DNA of 64,000 nucleotides from Micropterix aruncella. Lineage: Eukaryota; Arthropoda; Insecta; Lepidoptera; Micropterigidae. Below are positions 19,703 through 29,751 of this stretch, piece by piece; within the stretch, counting starts at the first letter, position 1; every line of letters starts with the position of its first letter. The notes under the pieces are model-generated. The model was not told the origin of the DNA, did not search any database, and saw only the letters and a program-made list of their open reading frames with translations. The stretch is from NCBI GenBank assembly GCA_944548615.1, contig OX155973.1:19919734-19983733 (forward strand), read 5' to 3'. The position numbers and the translations under genes are program-made.

Positions 19703-20950
19703 ATAAATAGGATAGAAAACGAAATTACCGCGTGAAATTTGTAGGACCCGACGTTTCGGTGACGTTGCAGCCGCCGTTGTCTAGGGTAGACTAAAGAGCT
19801 GTCAGTCCGTTGTTTTGCGGGTAGGCCGCAAACCGCTGCCGCCACTGCGTAGGTTATAACGGTGATGGGGGGCCGGGCTCGGAGCGCGGGAATTTTTAAA
19901 ATCCGTCTTGCACACAACACTCACTGTATCCTGTTTTACGTCTTTGCGTTCGGCGTTCGGCGGCGGGAACATTTTAAGAAGAGGGTTCCACGTAGAAGAG
20001 AGTTTGTAGCCGTCATCTCTATTGAAGTTCGGAGTTCTTCTTATTTCAATGGCTTCCCGGATCATGCGAGGAAAGTAGAATTGTTCCTTGGATAGAACAA
20101 TGGGATTTTGAAACTGCATCCAGTGGTTACTTCCGCTATCCAATATATGTTCGCAGATCGCCGATTTTTCTCGCTGAACGTTTTTAACAGCTTTGATGTG
20201 TTCTGTCAGTCGCGTGGCTATGGGCCGTTTCGTTTGTCCAACGTAGGCTAGACCGCAGCTGCATTCGACTTTATACACACCCGGGGTTTGCAGTGGTATT
20301 ACATCCTTTACAGGCCTCAAAAATCGAGCTATATTTTGGGTCGGTTTGAAGATCGTTTTTATATCGAATCTGTTTAGCATCTTACTTATTCGATCAGTCA
20401 CGCCCTTGACGTATGGTAAGAATGCTCTTGATCTGCTCGGTTTTTGAGTTTCGTCCGTATTAGATCGTGTGCGTGTCTCGTGATATTTTCCGTATCCATT
20501 TTTCCTAAGGACATCATTGACATGTTCCATCTCCTTCGGAAAATGCTCAGTGTCGCATAGATCGCGTGCTCGATAAGAAGAACTCCGAACTTCAATAGAG
20601 ATGACGGCTACAAACTCTCTTCTACGTGGAACCCTCTTCTTAAAATGTTCCCGCCGCCGAACGCCGAACGCAAAGACGTAAAACAGGATACAGTGAGTGT
20701 TGTGTGCAAGACGGATTTTAAAAATTCCCGCGCTCCGAGCCCGGCCCCCCACCACCGTTATAACCTACGCAGTGGGGGCAGCGGTTTGCGGCCTACCCGC
20801 AAAACAACGGACTGACAGCTCTTTAGTCTACCCTAGACAACGGCGGCTGCAACGTCACCGAAACGTCGGGTCCTACAAATTTCACGCGGTAATTTCGTTT
20901 TCTATCCTATTTATAATGTCAAACAACCGCGATAGTCTTCGATTTTATAT
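19703..20950 (-). mobile_element. Penelope-like retroelement, 5'-truncated, inverted terminal repeats
   Basis: A perfect 12-bp duplication, TATGAAGCTGTT, at 19691-19702 and 20951-20962 bounds the element. The outer ~340 bp on each side are inverted copies of each other (about 19703-20045 and 20580-20915). The right side has ~35 extra bases (tgtcaaacaaccgcgatagt and onward). Coding runs on the minus strand between them. Penelope-like elements are known for 5' truncation and for terminal repeats that may be inverted, so this copy fits well and looks fairly young. Confidence 0.88.
19802..20595 (-). pseudogene. Penelope-like protein: RT C-terminus plus GIY-YIG nuclease
   Basis: The open frame extends to 20755, but its first ~60 residues are antisense translation of the inverted terminal repeat. 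Real homology begins near 20590 (DTEHFPKEMEHVNDVLRKNG), the end of the reverse transcriptase. The GIY-YIG domain starts near 20281: TPGVYKVECSCGLAYVGQT, with GVY and YVG for GIY and YIG. The Arg and Glu-His of TRLTEH follow, and then CEHILDSG. In this class the nuclease nicks the target. The C-terminal tail is basic and ends at TGA 19802. The catalytic RT palm is missing, so only the nuclease half could be made. Confidence 0.9.
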
Positions 20951-20962
20951 TATGAAGCTGTT

Positions 20963-21880
20963 GTCACAAAAAAAATAAATAAAAGAAAAAAAAAACACAA
21001 ATATTAAAAACTACAACTAAATATTAAAAACTACGTAAATAGACAAAAACTATGTAAACTAAAAACGCTGCAAATTATATCCTCGAGATATATCCCAAGA
21101 GATATATCCTCAGGATATCTCTTATTCAGGACAGTTTCAGGATATCTGTTTTCAGGACAGTTTCTTATATCAATCCGTAGAGAAGCAAATGTAGAGTCTC
21201 AAATCAAATCGAGTTTATTGTTTTCAAATACCTCATACATAGTTTTTTAGACATTAGTACCTTACACAATAAGTTGGAAAACCGCTTGACATTTTAAAAA
21301 ATCTAAAAATCGATAGTAATGGTTTTTTATGAGTTCCACCACATAATTTATAATAATCGCATTAGATACTTAATTTCTCTTTCTACCTACTCTCACCGTT
21401 CCTATTTCAAGGTGCAGTTAACAGTCACAACTGAAGAGGTGTTTCATGCAATAGAAGAGCATATTTTGTGTGCGCGTCGACTGTAACGGCCGTTCTAGGA
21501 AGTGAAGTGGTAAGCAAGTCGCAAAGAGCAGCAGCGATCCGCTGCCCCCACCCCGGCAAGGCCTCAGTGAGGTTGTTTTCGCTTTTAATGACCTACTTGA
21601 GGTTCGAGTGCTCACACGCCGGCAATTATCAGTGGGCCGTGTGGCAAAGAAGGCTCACGCGAAGCCCCCAACCGGGCGGACAACCCGGCCGCCCACAAGT
21701 TCACGGGTTTCGGGCGCCTATTAGTGGGCCGGTCTAGTAGCCCCAAAGCAGAGTGATATCCTAAAACTACTTAATAGGAATTAGAACCACTTCCTCTTAT
21801 CCTATAAAGTTTATTATTCATATGTTGGTTTAGTTCTAATGTCAATGCATTTTTATGATAAGCATGACCTGATTCTACAT
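20963..21880. other. AT-rich spacer, LINE tail and GC-rich patch
   Basis: About 21190-21420 is a minus-strand LINE 3' tail (caaatcaaatcgagtttatt, then tttagacattagtacc) also present at 29218-29460. A GC-rich patch at 21460-21740 has an 89-codon plus frame and a 65-codon minus frame. Neither shows a domain I recognise. Confidence 0.5.
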
Positions 21881-22245
21881 TCAGGATTGGATCTCGACGA
21901 GGCTACACTTCCACGGTCAACAGCATAGAAACGAAATGATAGCCCGCTCTAAATGTCACCATGACATGGATGCTGCTGCATGTCATGGTGACATTTGGAT
22001 GCTGCATGACAGGGTTGGCTTCCAACGAGGGGATTCCTCAAAGGTCAACTGCACAGACACGAAATTTTGTATTGCATTCAATTATGATAGCCCGTTCGAA
22101 GTTCCATCATGCCAAGGCTACTGCACCCAGGGTTGGTTCCCGATGAGAGGACTCCCCAACGGTCAACAGCACATACACAAAATTTTGCATACGCATTTTA
22201 TTATGGTAGCCCGTTCTCTCTTCTTTTCAGAGCATTTTAATAAAA
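21880..22245. repeat. Tandem repeat, unit about 120 bp, three units
   Basis: Each unit contains gttgg-t-ccgacgag-gga-t, ctcaacggtcaacagcac, acgaaattttg-at--gcatt and atgatagcccgttctaag, with catcatgccatggctgctg at its end. Units are diverged. The same unit occurs at 43560-43830. In unit one catgacatggatgctgctgc is followed by its near complement, forming a local palindrome (about 21955-22005). Confidence 0.75.
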
Positions 22246-22967
22246 GCTTGATTTCAAAAATATTTTTACTATTATTCTTAGCTTACTAGTGGAATCGTAT
22301 GTAGCATGGAAGGAGGGTGTCGCAACTGGCTGTCAGGATGCCACAAAAGAGCAACTCAGATAGTTACAGTGGGAGTAGAGGGAGGCCATTGTTGCTTGCT
22401 GCTTGAATCTGGCGAGTTAGTCGCGTGCATCGCGTCTCACCTTTAATGCCAAAGTCGATGGCGCAACTCATAACGCGGCCGTCAATGTAGCGACAATGGG
22501 GCATTCACTCGAATGACTGGCAGCTGTCACTATCAGAGTCTACGCTGAGTGCTACCAGACCTACATACTTGTGGTCGGGTTATCGACCCCTTTTAAGTCA
22601 GGCTTCAGGTATTTATTTATTTATTTATTCGCTCGTTTAACTGGAAATAAGGTTCTAAACTATAGTTGCATCACCAACGTTTATTAAAGTAGTTTAAACC
22701 GAAAGGAAATCTCTATCATCTACAGGAAGCATATTAGATATTGCTGTGCGGAGTGCAGCAATGGCCAGCCCACTTCAACCGAATTCTTGTCCCGGGTCCC
22801 GTCTCCTCAATACATTCAGGACAATCTTTTCTTCAACTGCCCTATTGTAATAAAAGGAAATGTGAAAGGCATGGAGGATGCCATCATCTTCACAAAGGAC
22901 TGGTCCTGGATCAGATGGTCTCTTCTAATCTCCGATGTCCTCAATATCTCTCTTACTCACCGATGTC
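22246..22967. other. No assigned gene; one unassigned short ORF
   Basis: A (TTTA)n run lies at 22608-22628. The 62-codon plus frame at 22787-22975 (VPSPQYIQDNLFFNCPIVIK) has the flavour of a LINE C-terminal NCP-type motif, but I cannot assign it. The remainder shows nothing. Confidence 0.4.
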
Positions 22968-24662
22968 CGCAATAGCTGTCGGCCAGAATGCACAGTCGAT
23001 TGGCTGACGCCGCACCGTGCGCAAACTGTCCAGGAGCATCCGAAGGTTGACTCCTAGGGAAAACTGACCCGCAGGCCAGAGTCCTACCCGGGCTGACAAT
23101 TCTGCGTGGAGGCAGCCGGATGGGTGTTGACCCGTGCGTTTGACCGACGCTATATTTATTTATTTATTTTATTTATTTAAGTAATTCAAGAATAATTTCA
23201 AACAATTTTATCTTAGGAACTATGCATAGAAATATTTTAAACATTGAATAAATAGCAGAAAATGAATACATTGCAAAGTCCAGTGACAACGACACCTAAC
23301 TAGGCCGGGACCTGTTCTAAGGTGAACGTTTAATTTTGTGCGTGCTTGTTCAATATTGTGATTATTACAAAAACAAAATATTTTTGTAACAAAAAAATAA
23401 AAATAAAAAATTAAATTGTCGTAATAAAATAATTATTTGATCACAAAAGAATAAACATGCAACAACTACCTTAAAAACTATTAAATACTTAAAATTAGGA
23501 GTACAAAATAAACATGTAACTAAGATTAAGAATATATATACACATATATATATACATACATACACATACACATATATTTAAAAATAATAATATTAAATAC
23601 AATAATAAAAAGTAAATTTAATATGATATAAAATATAGTATAACATAAAATTCTAAATATTAATGTGTTCGAATTAGTATATTAATATATGATGTCCAAT
23701 ATTTTTGTGATTTTTTGTCGTCCCTCTTTTATAAGCCAATTTGTAAGTAGCCTTTTAAAGTGGGTCTTATTTTGCGTCGATTTTATATCACCAGGAAGAG
23801 CATTGAAAAACCTTGGGGCTATGAATGTATAGGAGCGCTGACCAAAAGCAGTATTCCTTCTGGGTACTATTATATTACGGTCTTTGGAATACCTCGTTCT
23901 TATGGTACTTTGAGAAAAAATATTTATTTGTTCAAACTTAGTATAGGAGAGTGTGGCTTTTAAATATAGTTGCTTGGTATCCAACACATTATACTCCTTG
24001 AAAAGATCTTCCGAAGGATATCGATATGGCTTTCGCATGAGAATCTTTAAAATCGACTTTTGTGCAATATCTAAGGGGTAAAGAATGGTCTCAGAACAAC
24101 CGCCCCATCCTATCACCCCGTAGCTCAAGATACTTTCACACAATGCATAATAAACGCTTTTTAGTGTTCTCGGGTCTAAAATATTTCTTACCTCTTTGAA
24201 GGTATATCCCAGTTTACGAACTTTAGATGCTAATAAATCTATATGTTCTTGCCATCTTAGTTTGTTATCTACGGTGATGCCTAGATATTTTGTCGATTCC
24301 ACTCTTTCTAAAATATGACAGCTGCAACCAATTTGTCTATTACATGTATGAATAATGACGCTGTGCTCTGATGGGGGTTGACCTGTAATATTAATACTAA
24401 AGGTAATTAATTTTGTTTTTTCTATATTTAGACTAAGCAGCGAGTTATCTAACCAATTCCTAACTATATGCATGCCTCTGTTGGCTTTATCAAAGGTCGT
24501 TTTCCAGTCTTCACCTTCAAATATAATTGTAGTGTCGTCGGCAAAAGATATGGTTTTCCCTACTAGGTCACATAGGTTATTAATATAAATTAAAAACAGA
24601 ATAGGGTCTTATATACAACTGGGTCTTAGTGGCCAAACTGCTACAGGGCCCATTAGCTCCCT
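22968..24662 (-). mobile_element. Family U copy (minus) interrupted by LINE C
   Basis: U sequence runs from 22968 (gtcggccagaatgcac) to about 23150 (cccgtgcgtttgacc) and resumes at about 24610 with gggtcttagtggcc. It reaches the family 5' end, gggagctaatgggccc on the minus strand, at 24662. LINE C occupies the gap. The 3' half of this U copy, including the hairpin, is missing. Confidence 0.75.
23151..24606 (-). pseudogene. LINE C, RT catalytic end and C-terminus
   Basis: The minus frame starts at the truncation (DPILFLIYINNLCDLVGKT) and continues ISFADDTTIIFEGEDW. This contains the FADD box of non-LTR reverse transcriptases at about 24530-24541. It is open from there to the stop at 23682, over 300 codons. 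Further motifs are LLSLNIEKTKLITF, ESTKYLGITVDNKLRW, YGVIGWGGCSETIL and AQKSILKILMRKPY, the usual thumb/C-terminal pattern of CR1/Jockey-type LINEs. The 3' UTR ends in (AAAT)n at 23155-23180. The element is 5'-truncated and has no endonuclease. The frame is remarkably intact, so insertion may be recent. A relative lies at 48800-49640. Confidence 0.9.
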
Positions 24663-24829
24663 GTGAATTCGAACAGTTCACAGGTCACAACCAAGCGCGC
24701 CGCTGCAGCGCCGTTTTTGCATAATCGAAATACTGCCTGCTTCAGGCATCTCGCCTTCTCTCTCGGCCACAGCTGCTCCAGCTGTCATACACGTCTCATC
24801 TATATGCTATCTCGGTCGGATTATCCTTT
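24663..24829. other. Short spacer, no feature
   Basis: Nothing recognisable between the U copy and the MITE. Confidence 0.4.
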
Positions 24830-25225
24830 ATTTTTAACACGCTTTTATTAGGTCGACCTGTATGTAGCTATGTAATGGAATCTAAGGTAACTAATTCCAA
24901 GGATCGTAGCGTCATGAAAATTGGCAGCTGTATGTAGTTCTGATGACAATACAATAATATGGGTACTGTCGAACTGATCTGATGATGGAGTCGGAAGATA
25001 TGAACTGGAACTTCATGATGGAACATCGTATCATAGCTGTGTTTGGACTTGTTAGAAAAGTCATGAAATGAACTTTGACCACGATTAGGTTTCAAGGTCT
25101 GATGATGAAGCCGGAAGATAGGCACTGGCATTCCATGATGGAATATCGTATCATAGCCGTGTTTGGACTTGTTAGAAAGGTCTTGTAATGAACTTTGACC
25201 ACGATTTAAGATAATTTATAAAAGC
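24830..25225 (-). mobile_element. MITE M with internal duplication
   Basis: The ends read aacacgcttttattaggtcg and, inverted from the right, aacaagcttttataaa, which are short terminal inverted repeats. The interior repeats a ~120-bp module twice: gatgatg-agccggaagata, catgatggaa-atcgtatcat, gtgtttggacttgttagaaa, gaactttgaccacgat. A single-module copy in opposite orientation lies at 48030-48352 inside a Helitron. No transposase is present. The frames on both strands are repeat products. Confidence 0.7.
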
Positions 25226-25711
25226 TTGTTTTTGGTGTTTTTTTTAACTATTGATTTATTATATAATGACGGGTCTAGGGGTTCGATTAACTCGCAAGAG
25301 AAGAAGCCCAATAAACTCTTACGGAGTTTTTTACAAAGTTTAAAATATTTAAAATTGCAAATTTACAAGATATATTACAATTCACTTGTGATTTTTAAGT
25401 ACAATTGTTTCTAAAATTATTATTATTGTAAAAAATCATCAGTCTACCTGCCTGCAGCTCGACCAATGGAAATAGGCAACTAGGCTAATGTCTATGTTGC
25501 TTTGGTGGCCGCGACTTGTCGGCACATCGCCCGTAGCACGTAACTCACCTAGCGTAGTGTCGGGGCGGTTCGATGAACTCGCGTTTTGCAAAGACACTCG
25601 GTCAATAGTGCCTGCCTAGCATTGCCCCGTCGCCGTTACCGCGTTGCCTCCGCTTAAGGTATCAAGTAGTATGGCAGAACTTTCACCGACAAACCGACCA
25701 CCTACCCACCG
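25226..25711. other. No recognisable feature
   Basis: AT-rich sequence passing into GC-richer sequence after about 25440. No gene, RNA or repeat was recognised. Confidence 0.45.
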
Positions 25712-25784
25712 CTCTTTACCAGCGTTTCCCAAACTATTTTTGCCCCGGCCCGTTAATTTTACTATACCGGCCTACCAGCCGACG

Positions 25785-25870
25785 AGGACGAAAAGTATTG
25801 TGAACGCGCTAAAATATTATTTCGACATGAAGACGGATATATACCTACATGTTGACAACCCCCGCGCCGA
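25785..25870 (+). repeat. Conserved block, copy 1
   Basis: The block reads agtattgtgaacgcgct, then cgacatgaagacggatata. It is shared with 14491-14530, 59649-59740 and, reversed, 10360-10445. Confidence 0.6.
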
Positions 25871-25887
25871 GGCGATTAGCCCTTAGA

Positions 25888-26552
25888 ATGCTATAGTACG
25901 GGCCAAAGGAACGTTCCGGTGACGCAATAAATCATTAGGCCGGCCCCGCCCCTTTTACTGCCAGCTTGTAAGGATGTGTGTCGGTTTTGGTTAACCCAAG
26001 TCTCGTCGAGGTAAAATCGCGGTCGAGAATCGTTACCTCTTATTAAGGGGTTGATTTTTCTCAAAAAATCCATCCTGGCACACACACAAAAATGACAAAA
26101 TGTTATGTATAAGGCACCGAGTCTGCATGTTAATCATTAATCAATGGATAATTCAACTTCAATAGCTCCAGGCTAGAAAATATAGTCCCCATTGCTCAAC
26201 TGATAGGCAAGTAATGCTGCGCAGCATTTTATAATATAGTGTGGGACTCATGCCACGATAACATTTTACTAATGACTGTTTAGAAATTAATAATGACCTA
26301 TGATATACCATGCTATGATAATCAGTTATCACATAATTAGGTCATTAATTAATTACTCTAATTCTAAAATAATACTTAAACCGAATATATTAATAAATAT
26401 AGCAATCGGTACTATAAAAAATGCAAAATATGTATAATACTGTTTCATCGAGGAAGTGTAATTCATCGATAAGCAATATCGACGTTAGCCGCATCCTTAT
26501 TGGCAGCTCGGTTTATTACCCCATCGGAACGTTCCTTTGGCCTGTACTTTAG
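25888..26552. mobile_element. Tc1/mariner-type deletion derivative
   Basis: The ends are inverted repeats of about 25 bp: gtacgggccaaaggaacg at 25896 against gtacaggccaaaggaacg read inward from 26552, extending to TTCCG. The bases outside (TATA / TAAA) allow a TA duplication, as expected for the superfamily. The left end holds a fragment of transposase on the minus strand (next entry). The middle ~400 bp is AT-rich and non-coding. It lies inside the hAT-like element. Confidence 0.7.
25891..26085 (-). pseudogene. Tc1/mariner-family transposase fragment
   Basis: The 64-codon frame contains RPRFYLDETWVNQNRHT, which matches the second catalytic region of Tc1/mariner (DDE) transposases, where an Asp followed by ETWVN is usual. 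GGAGLMIYCVTGTF follows. Only this block survives. The N-terminal DNA-binding domain and the last catalytic acidic residue are absent, so it cannot be active. Confidence 0.75.
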
Positions 26553-26940
26553 TCATGGCAATGAAACTCACAACCGCATGTTTTCAACCCTCAGAAATAT
26601 CTTTGTAGGGGGTGTTAGTGCACGCATACTAATGTATAATGGTGGCGTATTCAATGAAGGCGACATTTGTCGCATATAATTACATAATTGCATAAACACG
26701 GAGATTGGCCGCCCGCAAGTTGTTGCAACGGAAAAACCTCCAATCGGTGGTATTAGCATTCGCCGATCTCCGTATTTATGCAATTATGTCATTATACATA
26801 TATTAGAAAAATCGCCTTCATTGAATAAGCCACCATTATACATAGTATGCGTGCACTAAACCTCCCCTTCTACAAAGAAATTTCGAGGGTTGAAAACAAG
26901 CCGTCGTAAATTTCATTCCCATTGCTAGCTTTCTAAGGGT
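26553..26940. repeat. Foldback element, arms ~150 bp
   Basis: The left arm (about 26555-26705) and right arm (about 26757-26935) are imperfect reverse complements. Paired words are ttcaaccctcagaaatatct with aatttcgagggttgaa, gtgcacgcatactaatgtat with atagtatgcgtgcac, attcaatgaaggcgac with gccttcattgaat, and aattgcataaacacggagat with atctccgtatttatgcaatt. It directly follows the Tc1/mariner-like remnant. No coding sequence is seen. Confidence 0.8.
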
Positions 26941-27049
26941 TAAGACCATTTCCACACTGAAGTCTGTCTGTGTAGTGTGTCTGTCTATCTCTGTGTGTGT
27001 GTCTGTGTGTGTATTCCTCCGCTATAGCGCACAAACTCTTCATCCGATT

Positions 27050-27637
27050 GAGCTGAAATTTGGCATGCAGGCATCATTTGGCAATGGCAAGAATGAAATG
27101 GTTGCCAATACGCCAAAGAAGAAATGTTCATATACTGGCTCTCCTATATCGTGTACTCACCCAACTAACACCATCCTATCTCCAGGAGCTTTTTGAACCA
27201 CTAAGTTCACACGGTCTCGTACTTCGGTCAGCCTCTGACAGTTTATTAAAAATTCCGAGTCATAATAGTGATTTCTATTCCTATTCTTTCTGTGTCCATG
27301 GTGGAAGACTCTGGAACGATCTCCCAGCAAATATACGAAACTCGCCTTCTTTACCATCGTTTAAGACTCACCTTAAGGATTACTACCTTTCTAAGAAGTA
27401 ACCAGTTCTTCCCTTTCTCTCCTGTTCCTCTACCAATTTCCTCTCCTCGGGCACTATTAGTCTTAAATTCTTCCACTTGGCTGTATGTTATGTAATAATC
27501 TTTATTTTCACAATGCGCGCATGTACCACTATGTTTAGGTTAGCTGTAAGACATTGCCATGTGGCAATAAGCTCGCCTTTTTTGTATACTTTTTAAGTGC
27601 AAATAAAGAGTTTATTATTATTATTATTATTATTAAA
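27050..27637 (+). pseudogene. LINE A 3' end with RT C-terminus
   Basis: The frame 27060-27401 ends SSHGLVLRSASDSLLKIPSH, FYSYSFCVHGGRLWNDLPAN, then IRNSPSLPSFKTHLKDYYL. This is the C-terminal tail of a Jockey/CR1-like LINE protein. The 3' UTR contains ggttagctgtaagacattgc and catgtggcaataagctcgcc, a small hairpin shared with the SINE tail. It ends aataaagagtttattattat in (TTA)n. Upstream catalytic regions are missing. A (GTCT/GT)-rich tract precedes it at about 26960-27010. Confidence 0.85.
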
Positions 27638-27967
27638 TGGAAGAGTTGAAAAGTTGCGCCATATATTTTATTTAAAAATATTAACGCCTCGAGCAGCGCG
27701 CAGCATTTCTTAGCTAAAAGCCAACAGATAGAACGGAACCCAGTCGGGTTCCGATGCCCGTTAGACCGAAATCACGTTGTGAAATTTTGGTTCTAATAAC
27801 TTGTATACCAGCGACACACATAATATTTAAAATTCGTCATATTATTATTTAAGAAAATAGTACCTCATTTTTGTAAAAACACTATTTTAATACCACTGAA
27901 AATACTAGAAATATATTATGAATATTGGGAAGAAGGGTTGGCGCAGGATTAAGGGGAAGGGGGTTAG
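27638..27967. repeat. Dispersed ~100-bp module
   Basis: At 27684-27790 the words attaacgcctcgagc and gaacggaacccagtcgggtt match 31060-31150 (ttagcgcctcgtgcggcg) and partly 61105-61170 (attaacgccgagccgcctga). The element type is unknown. The rest of the stretch is AT-rich. Confidence 0.4.
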
Positions 27968-28277
27968 ATGGTAGGGGTTAGACAACCGTTTTTTTATGCT
28001 TTTTATGCCCGGTGCCGGGTTGCGACCCACTATTTGGGAAACGCTGCTCTATACCATCGCGGCAACTATATAACGCCTAATCCGATCATCAGTGGGTTAC
28101 GCCATCGCGGCGTGGCGTCGATGCAAGCTACGAGAATAGATCGCGATTATTATTGCCGATAAGGCGGAACAATGAAATTTGATTGGCTTTCTTACATATG
28201 TAACTTTTTCTGAACTTAAGTGCGGGACGGGTTAAATGTTAAAAATCATTCCTTCCTTAAACCATACTCTACAATCC

Positions 28278-28901
28278 AGAGCAGTTGGGCGGTATCAACT
28301 ACAACGGGCGAACCCGTCACCCCAGGCTGGTATGACGATATGTGATCGTTCTTTCAGCTGTGGTATGAGCGTAGAAGACTTGGACAATGACAAATCCACT
28401 ATCTAACTATCTAACTATCCTAACTAGCCCGCGAGAGACCAACCCTTAGCGCCCGGCGACGGGTAGTTAAACCAGCGGACAGAATTTTGCTGCCTCCCCC
28501 TTGTATAGCGGTGATTCGGTGTCTACTGAATGTATCGCGGACCACTGCATCCTTTGCCCGTATATTTACCCGGTCGTTTTAAGAGCGGCTGCCATTAGGT
28601 AAACAACCGCTCTAGGAAACGAAGCCGTTTCCAGACTCCCCTGGCTATCTGTTAGAGTGCACAATCGATTGGCTAAAGCCAAACGGTGCGCAAACCATCC
28701 AGGAGCGCCCGAACAACGATTCCAAGGGGAAAGTGACCCACCTACAGACTTATTTGCAAGGGGAACAGAGTCCCTACTGGGTTCGAAGTTCTGCATGGAG
28801 GCTACCAGATGGGTGCTGACTCGTGAGTTGAGCCGACCCATAAACAAAGCAGGTCATAGTGGACCAGCTACACGAGCATGTTAATCATCCATTAGCACCC
28901 T
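28278..28901 (-). mobile_element. Family U copy, complete, minus strand
   Basis: It runs from cagttgggcggtatcaac (3' end, third 3' variant) to cattagcaccc at 28901, the 5' end. All internal modules are in order and it is about 620 bp. Its hairpin region is acgggcgaacccgt. Frames on both strands are repeat products. Confidence 0.8.
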
Positions 28902-28904
28902 GCT

Positions 28905-29206
28905 GAGGTTTCGAAAGCGGCTGCCAGAAGGTAAACAATCCCCCCGCTCTATAGGAAACAAAGTCATTTCCAGACTCCCCTGGCTATCTGTCGGAGTGCA
29001 CAATCGATTGGTTAACGCCGCAGGGTGCGCAAACCGTCCAAGAGCGCCCGATTTACGGTTGCCAGGGGAACTGGCCAGCAGGCACATAGTCCTACCGGGC
29101 TCGCACTTCTGCTTGGAGGCTGCCGGATGGGTGTTGACCTGTGAGTTCGGCCAACCCTTACACATGGGTCTTGATGGTTCAACTACACTAGGCCCATTAG
29201 CTCCCA
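28905..29206 (-). mobile_element. Family U copy, 3'-deleted, minus strand
   Basis: It starts at the family 5' end (gggagctaatgggcc on the minus strand, 29206) and runs to ttcgaaagcggctgccag at about 28912, where the previous copy begins. The 3' half is missing. Confidence 0.75.
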
Positions 29207-29217
29207 AAATCCAGAAC

Positions 29218-29460
29218 AGTCAAATCAAATCAAATCAAATAAAGTTTATTGTCTTCAAAACTTTTTAAGTAGTTGTTTAGACATTAATTAGTACACACTA
29301 CTTTGGATAAACGCCATTGTATAATTTGATTATATTGTAAAATTCAAAAAACAAAATCACTGAATTACGGAATCAATATAAGGAGATCGATTAAACCGAT
29401 ATTAAAGGTTTTTGAAGACTTCCACCACATAATGATACTAAAACTACAAAGTCATTTAGA
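29218..29460 (-). mobile_element. LINE 3' tail with TTTGA repeats
   Basis: On the minus strand it ends caataaactttatttgattt then (GATTT)n. The body is shared with 21190-21420 (tttagacattaattagtac, cttccaccacataat). Only 3' UTR is present. Confidence 0.6.
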
Positions 29461-29529
29461 ATTAGAAAAAAATCAACGTATATAGATTGTCAGGTATGTC
29501 AAGTTATACAGCTGTCGACCTGACGTCAT

Positions 29530-29735
29530 CGATCCTTGAAACGATCCTTTGGCTGCCCGATCTCGAGTGATATAGACGGGCAAAGGGCGCTTCCGTCCGC
29601 GATAAATTCGAACTTCATTAACGTCACAACATGTCAGGTAACATTTCACGTAGAGGCCGTGCAAGCGACCTCGAATATGTGACCAGACTGGAGGATGAAG
29701 ATATTCGTCCAAATCTGATAGTAAAGGCACGCGGT
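29530..29735 (+). mobile_element. Family U fragment, degenerate
   Basis: It contains ccttgaaacgatcctttggc, gacgggcaaagggcgcttcc and gtagaggccgtgcaagcgac, all U modules in order but more diverged than neighbouring copies. It ends in a 16-bp palindrome, described under the next copy. Confidence 0.55.
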
Positions 29736-29751
29736 AAGCGTGCCTTTACTA

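Larger units (their letters stand above)
25712..28054. mobile_element. hAT-like element, 2.33 kb, filled with insertions
   Basis: The 8-bp flanks CTCTTTAC (25712-25719) and CTCTATAC (28047-28054) differ at one base. The ends are inverted: CAGCGTTTCCCAAACTA at 25720 against CAGCGTTTCCCAAATAG read inward from 28046. CAG-GTTTCCCAA is a common hAT terminus and 8 bp is the hAT duplication length. Subterminal gggtcgcaacccggc near the right end is also typical. I see no hAT transposase. The interior holds a Tc1/mariner-like remnant, a foldback and a LINE A fragment. Confidence 0.8.

Noticed and set aside
19802..20755. The full 317-codon frame as a genuine Penelope-like protein
   Set aside because: Its first ~60 residues are the antisense of the inverted terminal repeat; homology starts only near 20590.
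19703..20950. Hammerhead ribozyme in the Penelope-like terminal repeat
   Set aside because: Such ribozymes are known in this class and gaaacgtc is present, but I find no CTGATGA-type core in the right position.
21880..22245. CRISPR-like array
   Set aside because: Units are ~120 bp, diverged, without short identical repeats and unique spacers; the DNA is eukaryotic.
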